DNA of 32,020 bases. It comes from Candidatus Dojkabacteria bacterium (GTDB lineage: Bacteria > Patescibacteriota > Dojkabacteria > SC72). The stretch is taken from the NCBI GenBank assembly GCA_028704525.1, contig JAQWFF010000003.1, forward strand, positions 1 through 32,020. Reading direction: 5' to 3'. Positions 1 through 7,966 of the stretch are shown piece by piece; positions within the stretch are counted from its first letter, which is position 1, and every line of letters starts with the position of its first letter. The notes under the pieces were generated by a model. That model did not search any database. It saw only the letters and a program-made list of their open reading frames with translations, and was not told the origin of the DNA. The position numbers and the translations under genes were made by a program.

Positions 1-1326
1 AAAGATTTTGTAATACATACAGTTAACACAGCACTAATAACTGCACAAATGGGCTGTGATACAAGCACAATAATTGCATCAATTCTTCATAGTCTCGCAG
101 GTAAAGAGATAGAAATGAACGAGATTAAATCTATATTTGGAGACGATATATATAATTTAATCCTAGAAACAAAAAAAATCCAAAAAGCAACAAAGAATAT
201 TGAGACACCAGAAGAAATAATTACAAAATATATTCTTCACAGATCCAAAGACTTAAGACCAGTCCTTATAAAACTAGCCAGCGCACTTCACAATGTTAAA
301 ACAGTCCAATATCTACCAGAAGAAGAACAGAGGCAAGCATCAAAAAGAGTTTTTAATGTATACAGCATAATAGCAGAATATCTTAATCTAAATGACATGA
401 AGAAAGAGCTAGAGGAATATGCTTTTAAACAGTATCAACCTGTTGAATATGAGAGCATAAAGAATAAAATGCTTAGAGAAGATATCAATCAGGGACTCCT
501 TAACAAATACTGGAAAAAACTTGAGGAATATACAAACGGGATGGATATTAAAATACTTGGAAGGGTTAAAGGAGAATACAGTATATACAACAAATTAAAA
601 AAATATGAAAAAGAGTGGAAAGATCCAAAGATTGAGGAGTTAACAGACCTAATAGCATTCAGAGTCGTAACCAAATCTAATGATGACTGTTTCTTGGTAT
701 TAGAGAAAATCATGGACAACTCTCAGGTCAACACAGATTTGTTTGATGACTATATATCAAATCCAAAACCAAACGGGTATATGGCAATACATACAGTTAC
801 AAAATTTCCTGACATATCAAATTTAGGAATAGAGGTGCAAATATTAACAGAGGATATGGAATATACAAATACATATGGGAAAGCATCACACATATCATAC
901 AAAGCACAGAAGAGCAGATATGCAAAACCAACAGATGAATACAGCTGGGTAGAGGATGTACATAACAAGATTAAAGAACATATATCAAAGAGAGAGGATA
1001 ATATATCAAACCCAATACTATGTAATATATTTGAAAATGATGTATACGTATTCACACCCAAAGAAGAGATCATTCCACTTGACAAAGGTGATACTGCATT
1101 AGACTTCGCTTACAAGGTACACTCTGATATAGGTAATAGTGCTGTAGGAGCAAAAATAAATGGTTTGGCAGGGAGATTAGATACCGTACTTAAAACTGAC
1201 GAAAAAGTTGAAATAAAAATACAAAAAGACAAAGACTCTCAACCAATTAGTGCTCTTTCTTTTGTACATAACCCTAGTAGTAAGAGTAAAATATTACGTT
1301 CCCTATCAAAAAAGAAAAAAAACTAA
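1..1326 (+). CDS. RelA/SpoT-family (p)ppGpp synthetase-like protein with TGS domain, 5' end outside window
   Basis: Frame 1 is open from base 1 (KDFVIHTVNTALITAQMG...). Synthetase-like motifs GRVKGEYSIYNK, DLIAFRVV, NPKPNGYMAIHT, IEVQI; TGS-like NDVYVFTPKEEIIPLDKGDTALDFAYKVH. No ACT domain before the stop. Confidence 0.9.
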   Translation, partial: KDFVIHTVNTALITAQMGCDTSTIIASILHSLAGKEIEMNEIKSIFGDDIYNLILETKKIQKATKNIETPEEIITKYILHRSKDLRPVLIKLASALHNVKTVQYLPEEEQRQASKRVFNVYSIIAEYLNLNDMKKELEEYAFKQYQPVEYESIKNKMLREDINQGLLNKYWKKLEEYTNGMDIKILGRVKGEYSIYNKLKKYEKEWKDPKIEELTDLIAFRVVTKSNDDCFLVLEKIMDNSQVNTDLFDDYISNPKPNGYMAIHTVTKFPDISNLGIEVQILTEDMEYTNTYGKASHISYKAQKSRYAKPTDEYSWVEDVHNKIKEHISKREDNISNPILCNIFENDVYVFTPKEEIIPLDKGDTALDFAYKVHSDIGNSAVGAKINGLAGRLDTVLKTDEKVEIKIQKDKDSQPISALSFVHNPSSKSKILRSLSKKKKN

Positions 1327-1340
1327 TATAATCATCAAAT

Positions 1341-1451
1341 ATGAAAAAAGATACAAAGAAAAAATTACACAACATAATAAATATCTTGATAGCAATAATA
1401 CTAATAGGAGGAATAACAGTTCCAATTATTCTCAGCTTATTCTCATTCTAG
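1341..1451 (+). CDS. Possible 36-aa single-TM small protein (MKKDTKKKLHNIINILIAIILIGGITVPIILSLFSF)
   Basis: ATG at 1341, TAG at 1449-1451, fits exactly between the RSH stop and the recG ATG (1455); basic N-terminus followed by a hydrophobic stretch. Confidence 0.45.
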   Translation: MKKDTKKKLHNIINILIAIILIGGITVPIILSLFSF

Positions 1452-1454
1452 TAT

Positions 1455-3446
1455 ATGACTTTAAAAGCAAATTCCAAGATTACAGATATAAATGGAATTG
1501 GCGATATACTATCAAAGAAATTCGAAAAATTAGATATAAAAACTGTTAAGCAACTTCTTTTCCATATACCTTTCAGATATCAAGACTCATCACATCTTCT
1601 CTCTATACAAGAGTTTATAGAGAAAGGGGAGGGGACATTCATTGCAAAAATTATAGATGTAAAAAATGCATATACAAGATTTAGAAAAATAATCACTACA
1701 GTCAAAGTAACTGATGAGGAGAAGACTCTTTCAATTACATTCTTCAGACAACCATATCTTTCAAAAATACTAATTAAAGGGGAGACATATATTTTTGATG
1801 GGAAGGTTACAAAAAAGAATGGGCGAAAGAATATATATAATCCAAAATACGAACTATTTAAAGGAGAAAAAGAGAAACAACGAAATCTTGGAAAACTTAT
1901 TGGGATATATCCAGAGACAAAAGGATTAACATCCAACATAATTAGAAAAAATATATACAAGATTAAAGAAGATATATCCAAGATAGTAAAGGACCCTCTC
2001 AAGCAAGGAGATCTGGAAACACTCCCAAATGCAATATTAAAAGTTCATTTTCCAAAAGATCCAGATGATATTGTACATGGGAGGCAAAGACTTGCTTTTG
2101 ATGAGATGTTAAGTGTTGCATTTAAAATTGAAAAAAATATGTCTGAAAGAGAAAATTTTAAATCGGAAAAGATCGAAACAAATAATAAGTTGGTACAAGA
2201 CTTTATAAAATCACTTCCATATAAACTAACAGAAGATCAAGAAGATGCACAGGAGATAATACTAAAAGAGATTAATAAAACAATTCCAATGAATAGACTC
2301 ATTAATGGTGATGTAGGTAGTGGAAAAACAGTTGTAAGTGCTATAGCAATATTAAATACAATAAAGCAAGGGTACTCCGCAATACTTCTTGCACCAACAA
2401 CTGTTCTTGCCAAACAGCATTATGATACATTCTCAACTTTATACAAAGGTTTTAAAATTCCAATAGAACTCTGTATATCAAAAGAGAAGAAAATAACAAA
2501 AACAAAAAACAAATTAATAATTGGAACACATGCAATTCTTTTCAAGAAAGATATTCCAGATAATGTGGCTCTAGTTGTCACAGATGAACAACAAAGATTT
2601 GGTGTAGAACAAAGAGAGTTTCTTTTAACAAAATCTAATACGACTCCACATCATTTAACAATGACAGCAACACCAATCCCAAGAACTTTAACAGAGGCTT
2701 TTTTTGGAAACGTATCCGTTTCAGAAATTAAAGAAAAACCAAAAGGAAGGATAGATATAAAGAGTTTCTATACACCGTATAGAAAAAGAGATGACTGCTT
2801 TAAATGGATAGCAGAAAGGATAAAGAAAAGTAGATATAAAGAACAAGCATTTATTATATATCCTCTTATAGATGAGTCAGATATTACAAATACAAAATCT
2901 GTTCTAAAAAGCTATGAGGAATTAAAAGAGAAATACTTCAACGATATCCCAATAGCATATCTACATGGAAGATTGAAAGAAAAGAATGAGATATTAAATG
3001 ATTTTAAAGAGAAGAAATACAATATTCTTGTATCAACATCTGTTATAGAAGTAGGAATAGATATACCAGATGCGACAATAATGGTCATAGAGAATGCTGA
3101 GAGATTTGGTCTTGCACAACTACATCAATTAAGAGGAAGAGTCGGAAGAAGTTCAAAGGAATCATACTGTTATGTAATACCAGGAAATAGTGTTGAAAGA
3201 AAATCAGAAGGAGAAGAGCGATTAATATACTTTGCAAAACATGATAGTGGTTTTGATGTAGCACAGTATGACCTAGAGAGAAGAGGTCCGGGAGAGGTAT
3301 ACGGTACGATTCAATCTGGGATACCAAATTTTAAAGTTGCTTCTATACACGATTTAGGAACCCTTAAAAAAGCAAGAAAAGTTGCTAAAGAGATATTAAA
3401 GAAAGATAATAATGTAGATAAAATATTAGATAATATATTTAGATGA
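1455..3446 (+). CDS. recG: ATP-dependent DNA helicase RecG
   Basis: Motifs NGDVGSGKTVVSA, VTDEQQRFGVEQR, TMTATPIPRTL, VSTSVIEVGIDIPDATIMVIENAERFGLAQLHQLRGRVGR. Confidence 0.97.
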   Translation: MTLKANSKITDINGIGDILSKKFEKLDIKTVKQLLFHIPFRYQDSSHLLSIQEFIEKGEGTFIAKIIDVKNAYTRFRKIITTVKVTDEEKTLSITFFRQPYLSKILIKGETYIFDGKVTKKNGRKNIYNPKYELFKGEKEKQRNLGKLIGIYPETKGLTSNIIRKNIYKIKEDISKIVKDPLKQGDLETLPNAILKVHFPKDPDDIVHGRQRLAFDEMLSVAFKIEKNMSERENFKSEKIETNNKLVQDFIKSLPYKLTEDQEDAQEIILKEINKTIPMNRLINGDVGSGKTVVSAIAILNTIKQGYSAILLAPTTVLAKQHYDTFSTLYKGFKIPIELCISKEKKITKTKNKLIIGTHAILFKKDIPDNVALVVTDEQQRFGVEQREFLLTKSNTTPHHLTMTATPIPRTLTEAFFGNVSVSEIKEKPKGRIDIKSFYTPYRKRDDCFKWIAERIKKSRYKEQAFIIYPLIDESDITNTKSVLKSYEELKEKYFNDIPIAYLHGRLKEKNEILNDFKEKKYNILVSTSVIEVGIDIPDATIMVIENAERFGLAQLHQLRGRVGRSSKESYCYVIPGNSVERKSEGEERLIYFAKHDSGFDVAQYDLERRGPGEVYGTIQSGIPNFKVASIHDLGTLKKARKVAKEILKKDNNVDKILDNIFR

Positions 3447-3898
3447 AAATACATATAGTACTAGATAATATACGATCTGTATTTAATGTAGGAAGTATAT
3501 TTAGAAGTGCAGATGGTGCAGGAAGTGTAGAGAAGATATATCTATGTGGAATAACGTCTGATATTGATAATCCTAAATTAGAAAAAACAGCACTTGGTGC
3601 TATAGATATGGTCTCATCTGAACACTACGATACTACACATGAAGCATTGGAAGAAATCAGAAGCCAGAATATTCCTATATACTCTGTAGAATTAACAGAT
3701 GATGCAAAAGATTTCCAAAAAGTTAAATATCCACAGGAAGTTGCGATAGTATTTGGTCATGAGAAGAAGGGAGTAGAAGAGGATATATTAAAAGAAAGTG
3801 ATGAAAGAGTAATGGTACCTATGAGAGGAAAGAAAGAGTCTCTTAACGTTGCTAACTGTGCAAGTATAATACTGTATGAAATAACAAGAGAAAGATAG
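3443..3898 (+). CDS. SpoU/TrmH-family RNA 2'-O-methyltransferase
   Basis: NVGSIFRSADGAG, VFGHEKKGVEEDIL, ESLNVANCASIILYEI SPOUT motifs; ATGA overlap with recG. Confidence 0.9.
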   Translation: MKIHIVLDNIRSVFNVGSIFRSADGAGSVEKIYLCGITSDIDNPKLEKTALGAIDMVSSEHYDTTHEALEEIRSQNIPIYSVELTDDAKDFQKVKYPQEVAIVFGHEKKGVEEDILKESDERVMVPMRGKKESLNVANCASIILYEITRER

Positions 3899-3910
3899 TA
3901 ATATATAGTA

Positions 3911-6900
3911 ATGAAGATATCTAAGAATACATTAATAATAGGGGCATCTATACTAGCGGTAGTTGGTGGTGTTGCTGGATATTATCTCCTTACACAGGAT
4001 GAACCAGAGACATTAGGATGGATGAATAGTAGCTGGTTATATAGAAAGGCAATAACGGTTAGTAATAGTGGGAGTGAACTATTAAATGAGGATGTACTAG
4101 TAACTATAGATACAGAATCCCTTATAGATGCATCTAAACTACAGAGTGATTGTGATGACCTAAGATTTACAGATAGTGATGAAACAACAGCTCTAGACTA
4201 TTGGGTAGAGGGTGGATGTGATACAAGTACAACAAGGGTATGGGTACAGATACCAACATTACCTAATGGAGGAAAGACTATATATGTGTATTATGCAAAT
4301 CCAAGTGCAACTAATTCTGAGGAGACATGGTCAGAGTATTTCATAGCATTAAATGATGAGGCATGTCCAGCAGGATGGACAAGAGATAGCAACTTTGATG
4401 ATGCGTTTCCACTGGCATCTGCAACAGCCAAAACCGCTGGGGGTTCAAACACTCATTCACATACAGCATCTGGAAGTACTAGTAGTCAGAATCAAGGATG
4501 TCAAAATGGAACTGGACAACAGTATGGATATGGTTCACATGGCTGGTCTTCAAGTGTAACAAATGATACAAAATATCCGCCATATTTAGATATGGTATTT
4601 TGTAAAAATAGTGATTACAATCCGTATGCTGGGATGATTACTCTCTTTGACGCTACAGTTCCAAGTGGATGGACAAGATATAGTGGACTAGATTCATACT
4701 TCACAAGAGGAGCAGCTTCATACAGTGCTACCCCAGGAGGGGCAACTACACATACACACTCATTTTCTGGTGGTACAACAGGTGGCTCAGGATCAGGAGC
4801 CACATCAGGATTATGCTTCACCACAAGCTGTGTACTTTCTCATTCTCATTCATTTTCAATAACCTCTGTTGGGAGTGGAAGTAGCTTGCCTCAATATAAA
4901 ACAGTTATATGGGGAGAAGCAGATGGAGCAACAGTATTAGATGAAGTCATATTTATGGTAACAGGAAATCCTCCACTTGGATGGAGTACACAATCTACAT
5001 TAAATGGATACTACCTTTATGGCTCATCTTCATATAACAGCTCTGGTGGAGATGCAAGTCATACTCATTCAGTATCGGGAAGTACAGGTTCTACGTCTAG
5101 CTCTAACTGTTGCGGGAATGCCCCACTTAACTACGGCTTTGGGACAAGCGCTTCACATTCTATAGCTGCAACTACAAGCAGTGCTGCAAACAATACACCT
5201 GCATACTACTCTGTCATAATTAGTAAGAGAAAAGCATCTGTTAGTACATCTTTAGGAACAGAAGAATCCCAGAATACAGCCCCTGATGCACCATCTGCTC
5301 CATATTGTGAAAGTACAACTAATCCAACATTGGTAACAGATAGTACTCCTGAGTTTAGTGCAGTGTTTACAGATGATGATTCTTCTGATACAGGTAACTA
5401 TTATCAGATACAAGTTAATACAGCTTCTGATTTTAGTGGTACTTCTATGTGGGATAGTACAAAAACTGCATTTGGTACTCCCATTACTAATGGGGCCAGA
5501 TGTTCTGATATATCATATGATGGTTCTACATTATCTTGGGGAACTCAATACTATTGGAGGATAAAGTTCTGGGATAACCAATCAATGAATAATGAAAGTG
5601 ATTGGTCTACTACTCAAAACTTCACTATGAACGCAATACCAACCTCTACAGCTCCATACTGTGAACAAACAACTAACCCAACAAAGGTAACGGATAGTAC
5701 ACCTGAGTTTAGTTCGGTATTTACAGATACAGACTCAGGAGACACAGGAAATTCTTACGAGATAGAGGTTAATACAACATCTGCATTTGATGGTACAAGT
5801 ATGTGGGATACAGGGAAGACATCCATTGCATCACCTCTTACAAGTACAAGCAGATCTATTGATTACTCATATGCAGGAACAGCCCTAGATGCTGGGGTTA
5901 CATACTACTGGAGAATGAGATTCTGGGATGTTAATGATGAAGAAACACCATATAGTACAACAGGATTAGTTGGACAATGGGATTTTAATGAAACAAGTGG
6001 TACCACAGCAGATAACGAAGGCAGTTGTGGTTCATTATGTGATGGGACATTAACAAATATGGTAACAACTGGACAGGATGATTCATCAAGTAGTGGATGG
6101 ACATATGATAAAAGGAAATGGGGTGCAGGAGCAGTTATGTTTGATGGTGGTAATGATAAAATAACTATGGGAGATAATACTAATTTAGAGTTAGCAAACA
6201 TTACTGTTGCAGCTTGGATTAAAGTCTCATCATCAACTGGATGGACAAGAATAGCTGGGAAATACAGTAGTACTAATAAATTAGGATATAATCTTACAAT
6301 AGATGGAGCAAATAATGGGAAACCTGTTTTCCAAGCAGGAAATAGTTCAACAACTGCTAGTGCAAGTTTAGTAGGGACTTCAGTCTACGATGATGAATGG
6401 CACTATATAGTTGGAACAGCAGATGGAACCGATGTAAATATATATATGGATGGTGAATTTCTAAGTTCTACTTCTTTTGCAAGCTCTATCTCTTATGGTA
6501 CAGAGGTTTTCTATATCGGTTCTAATGGTACTACAGCAGTTAATGGAACTGTAGACCATGTAACAATTTATTCTCGTGCTCTTTCTGAGGAAGAAATCCT
6601 TACAAACTATCAAACAGGAGCAGGAGGAGGGTCTTGGTCAACAACATCAACCTTTGTTATGTCAGGGCCCCCATCAAAACCAACCAATCTTAAAACAGAC
6701 GCTCAAACAAACCCAACACAACTAGCTAGTGCACACCCTATGTTCTCTGCTACATACTCTGATCCAAACAGTGATGACTCATCAGCATATGAGATAGAGG
6801 TTAATGCTGCTTCTAACTTCTTGGGTACTGTAATGTGGGATACTGGGAAAACAGCAAAAACTATAACAAGTGGTACAACAGGAGATATAGTAAATTACGC

Positions 6901-7063
6901 AGGAACACCCCTCTCTAACTCCACAACCACATACTACTGGAGAATACGATTCTGGGATACAGATGATACTGAAAGCGAATGGTCTGACACAGCCCAGTTC
7001 TCAGACTTCTATCCCTCTTTCAAATTCCAAGGCATAGGTATGGAAGGATTAAAGATAAACTAG
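3911..7063 (+). CDS. Large N-terminally anchored surface protein: DUF2341-like domain, three HTHS collar-like repeats, Fn3-like repeats and a LamG-like (concanavalin-fold) domain
   Basis: N-terminal TM (NTLIIGASILAVVGGVAGYYLL); WLYRKAITVSNSG...IYVYYANPSAT typical of DUF2341; GLVGQWDFNETSGTTADNEG...HYIVGTADGTDVNIYMDGEFL...YSRALSEEEI typical of LamG; repeated TNPT.VTDSTPEFSAVF...YYWR..FWD. Confidence 0.85.
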   Translation: MKISKNTLIIGASILAVVGGVAGYYLLTQDEPETLGWMNSSWLYRKAITVSNSGSELLNEDVLVTIDTESLIDASKLQSDCDDLRFTDSDETTALDYWVEGGCDTSTTRVWVQIPTLPNGGKTIYVYYANPSATNSEETWSEYFIALNDEACPAGWTRDSNFDDAFPLASATAKTAGGSNTHSHTASGSTSSQNQGCQNGTGQQYGYGSHGWSSSVTNDTKYPPYLDMVFCKNSDYNPYAGMITLFDATVPSGWTRYSGLDSYFTRGAASYSATPGGATTHTHSFSGGTTGGSGSGATSGLCFTTSCVLSHSHSFSITSVGSGSSLPQYKTVIWGEADGATVLDEVIFMVTGNPPLGWSTQSTLNGYYLYGSSSYNSSGGDASHTHSVSGSTGSTSSSNCCGNAPLNYGFGTSASHSIAATTSSAANNTPAYYSVIISKRKASVSTSLGTEESQNTAPDAPSAPYCESTTNPTLVTDSTPEFSAVFTDDDSSDTGNYYQIQVNTASDFSGTSMWDSTKTAFGTPITNGARCSDISYDGSTLSWGTQYYWRIKFWDNQSMNNESDWSTTQNFTMNAIPTSTAPYCEQTTNPTKVTDSTPEFSSVFTDTDSGDTGNSYEIEVNTTSAFDGTSMWDTGKTSIASPLTSTSRSIDYSYAGTALDAGVTYYWRMRFWDVNDEETPYSTTGLVGQWDFNETSGTTADNEGSCGSLCDGTLTNMVTTGQDDSSSSGWTYDKRKWGAGAVMFDGGNDKITMGDNTNLELANITVAAWIKVSSSTGWTRIAGKYSSTNKLGYNLTIDGANNGKPVFQAGNSSTTASASLVGTSVYDDEWHYIVGTADGTDVNIYMDGEFLSSTSFASSISYGTEVFYIGSNGTTAVNGTVDHVTIYSRALSEEEILTNYQTGAGGGSWSTTSTFVMSGPPSKPTNLKTDAQTNPTQLASAHPMFSATYSDPNSDDSSAYEIEVNAASNFLGTVMWDTGKTAKTITSGTTGDIVNYAGTPLSNSTTTYYWRIRFWDTDDTESEWSDTAQFSDFYPSFKFQGIGMEGLKIN
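4341..5235 (+). repeat. Three tandem protein-level repeats (about 95-100 aa) with P.GW...S.L..YF..G...Y...GG..THTHS.SG.T pattern
   Basis: CPAGWTRDSNFDDAFPLASATAKTAGGSNTHSHTASGST; VPSGWTRYSGLDSYFTRGAASYSATPGGATTHTHSFSGGT; PPLGWSTQSTLNGYYLYGSSSYNSSGGDASHTHSVSGST. Boundaries approximate. Confidence 0.8.
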
Positions 7064-7076
7064 TAGAATACATACC

Positions 7077-7829
7077 ATGAGTTTAAAAATAGAATCATTC
7101 AAAAAATTAAGAAAAGAAAAGAAGAAATGGAAAGTTGATACTCCTGTAGAGTTTGAAGAGAGAGAAGAAGTCTTTCTAAGAAAACGCCTAATGAGCAACG
7201 AACCAACCATAGATACATTCGTAAGGATAACTGGGGGAGAAAGAAAAAACTTTCGCATAGATATCCCTCGTAATACAAGACCACTAACAGATAGAATGAA
7301 AGTTAAGATATTTGATATATTAAGAGAAGACATAGTAAAAAAGAATATACTAGATCTATATGCAGGATCTGGTTCCTTTGGTCTAGAAGCTCTCTCAAGA
7401 GGAGCAGAATCTGTAACATTCGTAGATGCCTCTAAAAACTCAAACTTTGTAATACAACAAAATATCGCACATACCGGATACCTTCCTCAAACAACTGTTG
7501 TGAAAGAAAAGGTTGAAGAATATCTATACAAAAAAACAAATAAGGAGATAGAAGAAACATTCGATATAATATTTATGGATCCTCCATACAAACTATACAA
7601 CACAAAAAAAACATTCAAGATGCAAAATATTATGAATATGGCAAGCAAACTTCTCCCAGGGATAGTAAATAAAGACACAAAGAAATTTAAAGGTGCACTG
7701 ATTGTCAAACATCCAAGAAGATATCCAATAGACACATTAAAAATTGAGAAAATGAAGAAAATAGATACCATAGAGATAGGATTAAACTGTATATCAATAT
7801 ACATAGTACATTGCAAAAGTAACAATTAA
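7077..7829 (+). CDS. rsmD: 16S rRNA (guanine966-N2)-methyltransferase RsmD-like
   Basis: VRITGGERKNFRIDIPRNTRPLTDRMKVKIFDIL, ILDLYAGSGSFGLEALSRGA, FMDPPYKLY. Confidence 0.9.
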   Translation: MSLKIESFKKLRKEKKKWKVDTPVEFEEREEVFLRKRLMSNEPTIDTFVRITGGERKNFRIDIPRNTRPLTDRMKVKIFDILREDIVKKNILDLYAGSGSFGLEALSRGAESVTFVDASKNSNFVIQQNIAHTGYLPQTTVVKEKVEEYLYKKTNKEIEETFDIIFMDPPYKLYNTKKTFKMQNIMNMASKLLPGIVNKDTKKFKGALIVKHPRRYPIDTLKIEKMKKIDTIEIGLNCISIYIVHCKSNN

Positions 7830-7839
7830 AATATAGAAT
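7811..7839 (+). promoter_or_regulatory. Candidate sigma70-type promoter: TTGCAA (7811-7816), 17-nt spacer, TAGAAT (7834-7839)
   Basis: Visual match with exact 17-nt spacing; followed 7 nt later by an ATG (7847) of a 22-codon ORF upstream of thrS. Confidence 0.5.
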
Positions 7840-7846
7840 TACAGAT

Positions 7847-7915
7847 ATGTACAAAAAGATAGGTATAAATAATTCAAGGTTTTGCAGAATTGTATACACA
7901 ACATACACTTTTTAA
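7847..7915 (+). CDS. Putative 22-aa leader peptide upstream of thrS (MYKKIGINNSRFCRIVYTTYTF)
   Basis: ATG 7847, TAA 7913-7915; Thr codons ACA ACA ... ACT near the end; immediately downstream of the candidate promoter; contains an inverted repeat at 7863-7897. Confidence 0.35.
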   Translation: MYKKIGINNSRFCRIVYTTYTF

Positions 7916-7966
7916 AACATGTTCCTTTTACCAAATATTCCACTTTTAAATTTTTAGATTATATTT

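Noticed and set aside
489-1085. Minus-strand ORFs inside the RSH gene (and similar antisense ORFs throughout)
   Set aside because: Shadow ORFs opposite strong coding sequence with no recognisable domains.
1250-1549. 99-aa plus-strand ORF spanning the RSH/recG junction
   Set aside because: Overlaps two confident CDS in another frame; low-complexity composition from AT-rich DNA; the 36-aa in-gap ORF is a better explanation.
2581-2620. RecG motif II reads DEQQ rather than DEQH
   Set aside because: Single substitution in an otherwise canonical RecG; not enough to argue altered function.
4353-5564. Alternate-frame ORFs (68-69 aa) inside the DUF2341 surface protein
   Set aside because: Products of repetitive, stop-poor coding sequence; His/Gln/Leu-rich frame-shifted translations.
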